Part shown: piece after piece, positions 1 through 7,236 of the stretch
Layout of the letters: every line of letters starts with the position of its first letter
How positions within the stretch are numbered: the stretch's first letter is position 1
Assembly (NCBI GenBank): GCA_003168235.1
Contig: PMSZ01000136.1
Coordinates: forward strand, 1 to 9,677
Reading direction: 5' to 3'
DNA length: 9,677 nucleotides
Source: Acidobacteriaceae bacterium
GTDB lineage: Bacteria > Acidobacteriota > Terriglobia > Terriglobales > Acidobacteriaceae
Position numbers and translations under genes: made by a program
Notes under the pieces: generated by a model
Database searches by the model: none
Told to the model about the DNA's origin: nothing
Seen by the model: the letters and a program-made list of their open reading frames with translations, nothing else

Positions 1-506
1 CGATATTCGAAAGGCAGATCACCGGGCCGGATTGCTGTTTTCAGCACATCGTCCTGATGGCAGACGGGAGGAATGGTCAAGCCATGGAAATGCAGATTGA
101 TTGATAGGGAAGTCATGAGACCGCTGGTGCACGAGTTCCCGCTCCCTTCCATTTCGGCGTGCATATGCTGCCCGGCGTTCTCGGCCGCGGCGGCATGGAA
201 GTCGGTCAAGTCGTTTTTCAGGGTCAAAATGACGAGGTCGCCCGGGCTCACGCGCAACGTGGGCGATTCTCTGCCTTTTTCATCGAGGAAGCAGTAGCGA
301 GTGGATCCGTCGCTCTGCCTGGAGTTGCGCGCGGTGAGTTCGACTTTCAGTTCACCGTTGTGGCTGCGCAAATCCTCCGGCTCGGTGACCAGACTACCTT
401 CGGCTGGGCGTGGGCAAGGCTCTAACGCGCCCTGTGCATATAGGGGGGCGCGTGCTACCGGAAAGCACAGGCAGGCGAACAGAATCCAAGAAACATTCCT
501 AAACAT
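1..506 (-). CDS. Exported multicopper oxidase, N-terminal part (cut by window edge)
   Basis: Reading the reverse strand from an ATG at 506-504 gives 168 codons with no stop before the window edge. Residues 1-25 form a signal peptide (short Arg-containing start, hydrophobic ILFACLCF, then an AxA-type end near YAQG), so the enzyme should act in the periplasm or outside the cell. The first cupredoxin domain follows. NLHFHGL (residues 137-143) is the HxHG copper motif, with H139 and H141 as ligands of the type 2/type 3 copper cluster; PPVCHQDD follows, as is usual in multicopper oxidases. The family couples one-electron oxidation of phenols, pigments or metal ions to four-electron reduction of O2. 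The other three copper motifs lie outside the window, so substrate class (laccase, bilirubin oxidase-like, CueO-like) cannot be decided. No strong Shine-Dalgarno precedes the start; AAGAG lies upstream inside a small hairpin (514-525). Family assignment is firm, exact start fairly so. Confidence 0.85.
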   Translation of the reverse strand, partial: MFRNVSWILFACLCFPVARAPLYAQGALEPCPRPAEGSLVTEPEDLRSHNGELKVELTARNSRQSDGSTRYCFLDEKGRESPTLRVSPGDLVILTLKNDLTDFHAAAAENAGQHMHAEMEGSGNSCTSGLMTSLSINLHFHGLTIPPVCHQDDVLKTAIRPGDLPFEY

Positions 507-592
507 AACGCTGGCTCTTGCGAGCGGTTTCCCAAGCTTCACGCCCGCTTCACACCCAATGAAACCTTCATGCGTGCTGTCGTTTTCCGTTT

Positions 593-618
593 CTAATCGG
601 GGGATTATAGCCCCCTAG
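593..618 (-). promoter_or_regulatory. Possible oxidase promoter with GGGGG/CCCCC dyad over the -10 box
   Basis: On the minus strand a perfect TATAAT lies at 609-604, about 100 nt before the oxidase start. It sits inside the loop of an inverted repeat, GGGGG (599-603) and CCCCC (611-615), with CTA (593-595) and TAG (616-618) able to extend the stem around a three-base bulge. No good -35 hexamer is found 16-18 bases further out, so either an activator is needed or the match is chance. A dyad centred on a -10 box would suit a repressor, or a hairpin in any transcript crossing it. Confidence 0.35.
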
Positions 619-1068
619 ACGAAGGAAATGCGCGCTCAGGGCAACAGACGGCGCAGCATTCGCAAAGCGAAATGCGAAAAGGCTCAAGGTCCGCCGATTC
701 CCAACATTGCAATGCGCAGAGTTAACGCGAAAAAGGTTAACGAGAAGTGAATACGGGGTGAATTCACTGTTAAAAGAATTTCAACATTTGGTTGATTCTA
801 TCGCTGGCAACTCGGTGCAATCTTTCATGTCCGTAGGTTAGAAAACTAGCCATTCCTAGATGCCTGCCATCACCTTGCCGGAGAAGGCGGCGGAGCCGAC
901 GTTCAATCGGGAGCAATAGCATCAATAATTGGCAGGCGCAGACTTGCGGCGCCCTCTGGGCACGCTTTGGCCGTCGAGCTTAGTTCTCCAAGCAACATGG
1001 GTTGCAAGGACACTCGATTTACCTTGCCTTATCATGCTGTAAGATTGCCTAATTGGCTTCCTCGCCGG

Positions 1069-1098
1069 TTGACACGTTCAAGAGCCATGGTTTTTATA
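1069..1098 (+). promoter_or_regulatory. Sigma-70-type promoter for the kinase gene
   Basis: A perfect TTGACA (1069-1074) is followed after 18 bases by TTTATA (1093-1098), giving a plausible housekeeping promoter with a transcript start near 1105. The resulting leader of about 135 nt before the kinase start contains nothing else identified. Confidence 0.5.
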
Positions 1099-1241
1099 GG
1101 GCACCCAAATCGAAGCCTGAGGTGGACGTGGTTTCCTGAAGGGAACCGCGGCGGCAGCGAACCGCTGCAAGAAATACAAGTCCTTCTGGAATCCGCCTCG
1201 AAAACTATGGACTTCCTGTTGAAATTTGAACGGGGCGTCAG

Positions 1242-3746
1242 ATGACGAAGGAACATCGTGATGGAATGATTGCTCCCGGCACGAAGTTGGAACACTACCA
1301 AATCATTTCTATGCTGGGAGCCGGCGGGATGGGTGAAGTTTACCTTGCGCAGGACATGCGGCTCGGTCGCAAGGTTGCGCTCAAAATGCTTCTTCCAGAA
1401 CTGACTGGTGACGGGCGTGATTTGCGGCGTTTTGAGCACGAAGCGCGGGCGGCCTCGGCGCTGAATCACCCCAACATTCTTACTATTTATGAATTCGGAC
1501 AGGCTGAGGGGCTGCGTTTTATTGTTTCCGAGTATATCGAGGGATTAACTCTTCGCTACAAAATGGCCATCGGCAGGATGGAGCTGAATACTGCGATTGA
1601 CGTTGCCATCCAGATCGCCAGCGCTCTGGCTGCCGCGCATGCTTGTGGAATAGTTCATCGCGACATCAAGCCCGACAATGTGATTGTTCGAGCGGACGGA
1701 ATCGTTAAAGTGCTCGATTTCGGAATCGCCAAGCTGGGACATTGGGGGGGCGACCAGACGGTTGGTAGAGGACTAACGGTGACGTCGACGGCCAGCACAC
1801 CGGGAATGGTTGTGGGCACGGCCAAGTATATGTCGCCGGAGCAGGCTCGGGGAGTTGAAGTAGATGCGCGTAGCGATATTTTCAGCCTGGGATCGGTGAT
1901 GTATGAAATGGTCACCGGCAGGGCGGCGTTTGACGGTGTGACGGCGAGTGATGTGATGGCTGAGATCCTGAAAGTTGAGCCGCCACCGCCGATAGAGTTT
2001 GCCCCGGACATGCCGCCGGAAATCGAGCGCATCATCGGCAAAGCGCTACGCAAGGACCGCGATACCCGGTTCCAGTCGGTGGGAGATCTTTTGATCGACC
2101 TGCAGGACTTCAAGAAGGAGGCGGAGTTTCAAGCCAAGCTGCAGCGGTCGACTGGGGGGCAAGCGGCGAGGACGGGATGGGGTAGCGGAACCCCGGCGCG
2201 AGCCACCCCTGCTCTGACCGGGGGGCTGACATCGTCGCCGACAACATCTTCTCCAAGAACATGGCCAAGAATCTGGCTCTGGCGACTGGCGATATTGTTG
2301 GTGGCAATTGCTGCCATTGGCTACTTCTATGCCAGGAGATCGAGTCTGCCCACCTCGGCGCGGCCGCGCAGCTTAGCGATTCTTCCATTCCGAAATCTTA
2401 AGCAGGATCCGGAAACCGATTTCCTCGGATTCTCGCTGGCGGATGCGATCATCACCAAACTTGGATATGTCAATGCTCTGACTATTCGTCCCTCGTCCTC
2501 GATCGACAAGTACCGCAATCAGATCGTCGACCCTAAGAAAGTTGCAGCGGACCTGGACGTGGATACGTTGCTTACGGGCAGCTTCATTAAAGATGGCGAT
2601 GACCTGAGGATCACCGCGCAACTCATCGATGTGAGGCCAGACAAGATTCTGTGGCGAGAGGCCATCGATGTGAAGTACGACAAACTGCTGACGGTTCAAG
2701 ACCGAGTGTCGCAGCAGATCATTAAGGAGTTGGAGCTAAACCTGTCGCCCAGAGAAGCTGAAAATCTCAAGCCCGAGAAAAAGATCAGTACCGCGGCTTA
2801 CGAATACTATCTGCGCGGAATCGACCTGTACTCGCTCAATGAGTTCGCAGGGGCGATCAAAATGCTAGAGGCGTCTACGGCGATTGAACCGAACTATGCG
2901 CCCTCGTGGGCGCATCTGGGGAGAGCGTACACGACCAATGCGTCACTTCAGTTCGGGGGGCGCGAGGACTACGGAAAGGCACAGGTTGACTATGAGAAGG
3001 CGATTGCATTAAATCCCGCGCTGGTTGAGCCGCGAATCTATATGGCCAATCTGCTCACGGATACTGGCAGAGTGGAACAAGCGGTACCGTTGTTGCGATC
3101 GGTTCTGGAGGATAGTCCCAACAATGCTGAGGCGCACTGGGAACTGGGTTATGCCTACCGGTTTGGGGGGGTGTTGAAGGAATCGGTAGCGGAGTGCGAA
3201 AAAGCGCGTCAAATCGACCCTTTGGTCAAAATCAACAGCTCGGCGATGAACAGCTACCTTTACCTGGGCGAATATGAGAAATTTCTTCGCAGCCTGCCGG
3301 CTAACGATTCTGTTTACATCGACTTCTACCGAGGTTTTGGCGAATACTACCTAAACAATCGCGATCAGGCTGCCCAGGAGTTTGATCGCGCCTTTGAAAA
3401 GGACCCTACGTTGCTTCCGGCGAATGTGGGAAAAGCTCTGAGCCACTCAATCAGGCGCGACAATGCGGGCGGGCTAAAACTGCTACAGAGAACGGAAAGC
3501 AAGATCGAAGAGCGCGGGGTAAGCGACGCTGAGGGTATATACAAGGTCGCGCAAGCGTATGCGGTTTTGGGTGACAAGGTTTCCGCCTTGCACATGCTGC
3601 GTCTTAGTATCGAGAGTGGATTTTTTTGCTACCCCTACTTCGTGCGCGATCCGTTGCTGCAGAGTCTCCACGCCGCACCGGAATTCCAGACACTGATGAG
3701 CCAAGCTCTGCATCGGCATCAGCAGTTTAAGAGCGCTTTTTTTTAA
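1242..3746 (+). CDS. Membrane-anchored Ser/Thr protein kinase with TolB-like domain and TPRs
   Basis: The 834 residues show an N-terminal eukaryotic-type (PknB/Hanks) kinase at about 19-290, one membrane segment at about 344-363, a TolB/FlgO-like domain at about 376-502 beginning RSLAILPF, then TPR-type helical repeats from about 517 to 790. Kinase motifs are complete: glycine loop GAGGMG (26-31), VALK with K48, probable helix-C E67, HRDIKPDN (H139, D141, K143, N146), DFG (159-161), SPE (198-200) and D212. It should therefore be an active kinase, catalytic domain in the cytoplasm and sensor/scaffold part outside. The activation loop is long and Gly/Thr/Ser-rich (about 165-190), offering autophosphorylation sites. 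A Pro/Ser/Thr/Gly linker (about 303-342) precedes the membrane. Substrates are not evident from neighbours. The ATG at 1266 (residue 9) is an alternative start, with GAAGGA upstream at 1247-1252; the first ATG lacks a clear Shine-Dalgarno. The gene ends in a run of eight T. Confidence 0.93.
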   Translation: MTKEHRDGMIAPGTKLEHYQIISMLGAGGMGEVYLAQDMRLGRKVALKMLLPELTGDGRDLRRFEHEARAASALNHPNILTIYEFGQAEGLRFIVSEYIEGLTLRYKMAIGRMELNTAIDVAIQIASALAAAHACGIVHRDIKPDNVIVRADGIVKVLDFGIAKLGHWGGDQTVGRGLTVTSTASTPGMVVGTAKYMSPEQARGVEVDARSDIFSLGSVMYEMVTGRAAFDGVTASDVMAEILKVEPPPPIEFAPDMPPEIERIIGKALRKDRDTRFQSVGDLLIDLQDFKKEAEFQAKLQRSTGGQAARTGWGSGTPARATPALTGGLTSSPTTSSPRTWPRIWLWRLAILLVAIAAIGYFYARRSSLPTSARPRSLAILPFRNLKQDPETDFLGFSLADAIITKLGYVNALTIRPSSSIDKYRNQIVDPKKVAADLDVDTLLTGSFIKDGDDLRITAQLIDVRPDKILWREAIDVKYDKLLTVQDRVSQQIIKELELNLSPREAENLKPEKKISTAAYEYYLRGIDLYSLNEFAGAIKMLEASTAIEPNYAPSWAHLGRAYTTNASLQFGGREDYGKAQVDYEKAIALNPALVEPRIYMANLLTDTGRVEQAVPLLRSVLEDSPNNAEAHWELGYAYRFGGVLKESVAECEKARQIDPLVKINSSAMNSYLYLGEYEKFLRSLPANDSVYIDFYRGFGEYYLNNRDQAAQEFDRAFEKDPTLLPANVGKALSHSIRRDNAGGLKLLQRTESKIEERGVSDAEGIYKVAQAYAVLGDKVSALHMLRLSIESGFFCYPYFVRDPLLQSLHAAPEFQTLMSQALHRHQQFKSAFF

Positions 3747-3808
3747 CGACCTGCTGAATGCGACAGTTTGGCTCTGCTTTAGACCGCAGGTTTCCTGGGG
3801 GATGGACG

Positions 3809-3823
3809 CCAGCGCTGCGCTGG
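3809..3823 (+). terminator. Possible rho-independent terminator after the kinase gene
   Basis: CCAGCG-CTG-CGCTGG is a perfect 6-bp hairpin with a 3-base loop, followed on the plus strand by AGTGTTTCTT, a weak T tract. It lies about 60 bases past the kinase stop, in the 105-base gap between convergent genes. A second, longer imperfect stem (3716-3725 with 3751-3761, 25-base loop) overlaps the kinase stop codon. The minus side of the first hairpin has no T tract, so any termination there would favour the kinase transcript. Confidence 0.35.
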
Positions 3824-3851
3824 AGTGTTTCTTCCACAAAGAGCATGGGGC

Positions 3852-4762
3852 TCAGACCGGTTCCCGATAGCGGCGTAGCCGCACCGCTGCTGCCAGGAAG
3901 ACCGCGGCGACTGCGAGGCCGATCCACAGACCCGGGCTGCTCAGGAAATGAGCCGGGGCAATATGGGTCATGGGGTCGGTGGGGAACATATGTGGGGATG
4001 TCGAGGTGACCGTGGGTGCAGCGCCCATCAATCGGGAGCCCACCAGGGCAGCGAAATGCCAAGTGTGGAAGGCAATCTGCTCGACCCCGGCAATCGCCAG
4101 CAGCGGTAAGGCCGCCCATAGAAATGTCGCCCGGCGCGGCCATCCGGAAACCAGCAGCAGGTAGCAATAAATTGGTGCGGGCCAGAGCGCATGGGCGGTA
4201 AGAATGTGGTACAGGAGCAGCCATGACATCCGCAAGAACGACAAGTTCGTCCACAACGTGGCCACGCTCAGACCGCTCACCAGCAGTACGGCGCTGCTCA
4301 TCAGCAGCATGAGCCACTGCAGGGCGACCGTGATGGCAAAAGTCAGCAGTGGCAAAATAACGAGAGGGATACTCGCTTTCGCCAGCACGGTGGTGGCATC
4401 AGACACCGGCAGCGACTTCCAGAAAAGAATGCTGCGGTCGCGACGTTCGCCGTGCAGCGCGTCAAGACAATAAAACACACTCACGACGATCCCTGTCAGC
4501 ATCATTAGACCTGCTGCCATGTCGAATGGCGCTTGAGGTTGCGCCGGATTGAGACGCAATGGCTTTTCCCAGATACCGGCAATCGAGCTGAGCGAGAATC
4601 CGAACAGAGCGACTGCAGCGACCGCCAGCGGCGCAAGGTAGATGGAACGGTTCTCCCACAATTCGCGACGGATCGACCAGTACAAAAGTCGAGTCGCGGG
4701 AATGATTGACGGTGTGACACTCTGCGATTGGAAGGATTCGAGCATCGCGTTCGATTGAGTAC

Positions 4763-4766
<4 letters not shown>
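3852..4766 (-). CDS. ABC-2 type transporter permease subunit
   Basis: The 304-residue protein is strongly hydrophobic with about six to seven membrane segments (near 42-64, 83-104, 130-157, 158-172, 180-206, 212-236 and 276-295), the pattern of an ABC-2 type export permease. A conserved cytoplasmic stretch after the second segment, HGERRDRSILFWKSLPVSD (residues 105-123), is typical of permeases paired with YtrB-like ATPases. The ATG at 4766 overlaps the ATPase stop as ATGA, and AAGGAG (4779-4774) sits 7 bases upstream, so the two proteins are translationally coupled and surely form one transporter. The substrate cannot be read from the sequence; characterised relatives in Gram-positives respond to cell-wall-active antibiotics. 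The loop near residues 250-275 is Thr/Ser/Pro/His-rich and may face outside. It is the last gene of the operon. Confidence 0.88.
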
Positions 4767-5668
<902 letters not shown>

Positions 5669-5672
5669 GGCT

Positions 5673-6101
5673 TCAGCGCTCCTCCTTCGATGGGTCCGGC
5701 TTCGACGGACCCGGCTTCGCGGGCTTCGACAGCGCAGTCTTGGACGGCGGCCGCGAGCCATTCAGCAGCTCGTCCGCTTTCAGGCCAAGGCGCTGAATGG
5801 TGGCGTGGATCCTGGGCCATTCTTCGCCAAGGAATTTCTGCCGCTCGCCCTGCAGCAACATACCGCGCGCGCCCATATTGATGAACATGCCGAGACCACG
5901 TCTGGTCTCGACCAGACCCTCATCCACCAGTTGCTGATAGCCCTTGAGGACGGTGAGCGGATTGACGCGATATTCCGCCGCGACGTTGCGCACGGAGGGC
6001 AGTGGATCGCCATCCTTGAGCACTCCGTCCAGGATCATGGCGACGACACGGTCGCGCAGCTGGCGGTAGATCGGCTGATTATCGTTCCACTCACGGTCCA
6101 T
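5673..6101 (-). CDS. GntR-family transcriptional regulator (YtrA type)
   Basis: The 142-residue protein has an N-terminal winged helix-turn-helix (residues about 8-75; QPIYRQLRDRVV, then LPSVRNVAAEYRVNPLTV with the recognition helix, then GLVETRRGLGMFI for the wing). A short helical tail replaces the large effector domain of FadR/HutC types, which marks the YtrA subfamily. Such regulators usually repress their own ABC operon until a cell-envelope or other stress relieves it. The frame is open back to an ATG at 6227, but the first 42 residues would be read through a dispersed repeat and leader; the ATG at 6101 has GGA seven bases upstream and starts the conserved domain. The C-terminus (about 116-142) is a low-complexity Ser/Lys/Pro tail made from a near-perfect 15-base repeat. 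It is first in the operon with the ATPase and permease genes. Confidence 0.9.
   Translation of the reverse strand: MDREWNDNQPIYRQLRDRVVAMILDGVLKDGDPLPSVRNVAAEYRVNPLTVLKGYQQLVDEGLVETRRGLGMFINMGARGMLLQGERQKFLGEEWPRIHATIQRLGLKADELLNGSRPPSKTALSKPAKPGPSKPDPSKEER
5685..5723. repeat. Degenerate 15-bp tandem repeat coding the GntR Pro/Lys tail
   Basis: CTTCGATGGGTCCGG (5685-5699) and CTTCGACGGACCCGG (5700-5714) are 15-base units, followed by the partial unit CTTCGCGGG (5715-5723) and CTTCGAC (5724-5730). On the minus strand they encode SKPDP/AKPGP-like pentads. The repeat also carries the end of the gene, next to the ATPase ribosome site. Confidence 0.7.
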
Positions 6102-6137
6102 CGGTTTTCCACGGTCAACGTTAGCAGATGCTGCGCC

Positions 6138-6165
6138 GGAGAACTTCGTGGAGCTGAAGCTCTCC
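6138..6165 (-). promoter_or_regulatory. Inverted repeat in the GntR leader (possible operator or RNA hairpin)
   Basis: GGAGAACTTC (6138-6147) and GAAGCTCTCC (6156-6165) form a 10-bp inverted repeat with nine exact pairs and an 8-base spacer, 37-64 bases before the GntR start. Its place fits an autoregulatory operator or a leader hairpin. It does not resemble the palindrome at 6933-6952. No clear -35/-10 pair was found between 6102 and 6239. Confidence 0.3.
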
Positions 6166-6183
6166 TCGGGATGAGGGATGACG

Positions 6184-6212
6184 CCCTTCGACAAGCTCAG
6201 GGCAGGCTCTGC
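6184..6212. repeat. Copy of a widespread dispersed repeat (CCCTTCGACAAGCTCAGGG type)
   Basis: CCCTTCGACAAGCTCAGGG followed by CAGGCTCTGC matches a short intergenic repeat whose translations (ALSLSKG, FDKLR.G, LRQAQG) recur as artefactual protein ends in many bacterial genome annotations, as I recall them. Its two frame signatures ALSLSKG and LRQAQG appear here in opposite-strand frames. It is flanked by 7-bp inverted repeats TGACGCC (6179-6185) and GGCGTCA (6231-6237). It lies between the lipocalin-like gene and the GntR gene and explains why the GntR frame seems to extend upstream. Confidence 0.6.
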
Positions 6213-6239
6213 GGCAGACGCCCGCAAAACGGCGTCAGC

Positions 6240-6833
6240 TCAGTTGGTCCGGTGGAGGTCGAAGTGGGCGTGGATGGGCTTGTCCTTCATCATGAACGTC
6301 CAATCCTCGGTGTGATGGTTGGCGTCGATGAGCGTGAACACGGAATGGAGCATGTGCATCTCCGGGCTCCCGCTGATGTCCTTGAGCTCGAACTCGACCA
6401 TCTTGCCATCGGGCGACATCTTGCCGGTCATGCGCGGCCGGTTCCCTGCGTCGCAATAGTGAATCAGGGTGAGCTGGTCTCCGTCCACGTAGAGCATCGT
6501 GACCGGATGGTCGTACTTTGTCGCATCCAACGGCGTTCCTGCTTCCTGCATCTCGTGCACAAGGGCGTTTCCCCTCGAGGTCACACGCAGCGAGAGGTGC
6601 ATCGGCTTGCCGCCGGACATCTCCGGCATCTCCGGGACGGTGACGGGGCCTTCCCACTCTCCCGCTAGGGTTTTCATGGTTGCGAAGGACTTCTGCGCCT
6701 CGGACAGCACAGGAGCCACGGAGGCCTTTTGCGCTTCAGGCTGCGCAACCGGCGTTTGCGCGTCCGACTGGGCAAGAGCCACGGTGGAGAGCGCCAGCAG
6801 AACAACAGGCAGCATCAAACGAAGGGATTTCAT
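6240..6833 (-). CDS. Exported lipocalin-like protein of unknown function (DUF1579-like)
   Basis: The 197-residue product starts with a clear signal peptide (KSLRLMLPVVLLALSTVALA, cleavage likely before Q22), followed by an Ala/Gln/Pro-rich linker to about residue 45. The rest resembles small beta-barrel proteins of the DUF1579 type: LAGEWEG (57-62), RVTSRGNALVHEM (83-95), VTMLYVDGDQLTLIHYCDAGNRPRM (111-135). The function of these proteins is unknown; a ligand-binding barrel is inferred from the pattern. It is unusually rich in Met and His (for example SPEMHMLHS and IHAHFDLH), which could bind metal but may be incidental. AAGGAG (6846-6841) lies 7 bases before the ATG and fixes the start. It lies 138 bases before the GntR gene on the same strand, so read-through into that operon is possible but the gap and repeat argue for separate control. 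Confidence 0.8.
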   Translation of the reverse strand: MKSLRLMLPVVLLALSTVALAQSDAQTPVAQPEAQKASVAPVLSEAQKSFATMKTLAGEWEGPVTVPEMPEMSGGKPMHLSLRVTSRGNALVHEMQEAGTPLDATKYDHPVTMLYVDGDQLTLIHYCDAGNRPRMTGKMSPDGKMVEFELKDISGSPEMHMLHSVFTLIDANHHTEDWTFMMKDKPIHAHFDLHRTN

Positions 6834-6925
6834 GTTAATTCTCCTTAGACTTCTCTACTTCTCGAACCAGGGTTTTTCCCATGCGAACTCGGTTTGCGGG
6901 TAAGGCGCGCCAGGGCGTCGCATGT

Positions 6926-6967
6926 TGTATACTGTTGTAGTTAACTACAACACCGTTAATTTGTCAA
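6926..6967 (-). promoter_or_regulatory. Promoter with a perfect 20-bp palindromic operator
   Basis: TGTTGTAGTTAACTACAACA (6933-6952) is a perfect 20-bp palindrome. On the minus strand a perfect TTGACA (6967-6962) lies just upstream of it. Seventeen bases after TTGACA comes TTAACT inside the palindrome, a weak -10; TATACA (6931-6926) just past it is a better hexamer but poorly spaced. Either way the palindrome overlaps the place where RNA polymerase would bind, as expected for a repressor site controlling the exported-protein gene that starts at 6833. Its half-sites run TGTA...TACA, the reverse of the TACA...TGTA order of BlaI/CopY sites; the GT...AC symmetry is compatible with GntR-type or other dimeric repressors. 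It could also act on the plus-strand genes. Confidence 0.65.
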
Positions 6968-7073
6968 GCTCTTTCTTGTTCTCCTTGATGTTTTTTCTTT
7001 CTCGCTACGAGCAGACAGGGACGCGAACGACTATTGTGGCGGAGTGTTGGAGGATCTTAAACCGAACCCGATA

Positions 7074-7115
7074 AGGCAAAGGGATCCTTGGACCGGGTAC
7101 ACTCTTCCTTTGCCT
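7074..7115. repeat. 9-bp inverted repeat before the cupin fragment
   Basis: AGGCAAAGG (7074-7082) and CCTTTGCCT (7107-7115) are exact inverted repeats with a 24-base spacer, ending immediately before the recognisable cupin remnant. It may be a chance hairpin or the scar of whatever removed the rest of that gene. The surrounding stretch 6968-7073 is T-rich near 6970-7005 and holds no gene I recognise. Confidence 0.4.
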
Positions 7116-7116
7116 A

Positions 7117-7197
7117 CACATCGCCATTCAGGAAAAGAAAGACGGCAAGGTGGTCGACTGGATGGAGCAGGTCACCGATGGGCAATACCACAAGTAG
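7117..7197 (+). pseudogene. C-terminal remnant of a cupin-domain protein
   Basis: The plus-strand frame reads HIAIQEKKDGKVVDWMEQ followed by VTDGQYHK and a TAG at 7195-7197. This is very close to the conserved end of small cupins annotated as carboxymuconolactone-decarboxylase-like or (R)-mandelonitrile-lyase-type proteins (typically HIAIQE..GKVVDWME.V.DEQY). Upstream in the same frame only unrelated residues follow back to a stop at 7072-7074, and no metal-binding His motif is present, so most of the gene is missing. With the tautomerase remnant and the reductase downstream it suggests a former three-gene operon. The call rests on recalled family pattern, not on a search. Confidence 0.6.
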
Positions 7198-7236
7198 ACC
7201 CGGCGACTACGCTTTAAGAATCGAAGGAGCAAAACG

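Larger units (their letters stand above)
507..1241. other. Long intergenic region between oxidase and kinase
   Basis: The two flanking genes diverge here. No open frame has both a good ribosome site and recognisable protein; the longest plus-strand frame (967-1245) runs through the kinase promoter and has no family resemblance. Structures seen: a hairpin at 656-675 (GCATTCGC, loop AAA, GCGAAATGC, one bulged A); a 10-bp palindrome CATTGCAATG at 705-714; two GTTAAC palindromes at 721-726 and 736-741; and a 10-bp palindrome GTGAATTCAC at 758-767. The 656-770 stretch is thus rich in short dyads and could hold regulatory sites, but none matches a site I can name. Confidence 0.5.

Noticed and set aside
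967..1245. 92-codon plus-strand frame before the kinase
   Set aside because: It spans the TTGACA/TTTATA promoter, has no ribosome site and resembles no family.
1743..1749. Run of seven G in the kinase gene as a frameshift
   Set aside because: The kinase frame is continuous through it, with motifs intact on both sides.
3727..4317. 196-codon minus-strand frame overlapping the permease end
   Set aside because: Shadow frame of the permease that runs through the intergenic gap into the kinase end; no domain seen.
5669..5761. Arg-rich N-terminal extension of the ATPase
   Set aside because: It lies inside the GntR coding region in another frame; the ATG at 5668 has a strong AAGGAGGAG site and starts the ABC fold.
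6102..6227. N-terminal extension of the GntR protein to an ATG at 6227
   Set aside because: The added 42 residues are translated dispersed repeat and leader; the ATG at 6101 begins the conserved domain with a better ribosome site.
6933..6952. BlaI/MecI/CopY operator
   Set aside because: Those sites run TACA...TGTA; this palindrome has the half-sites in the opposite order, so I did not name that family as the regulator.
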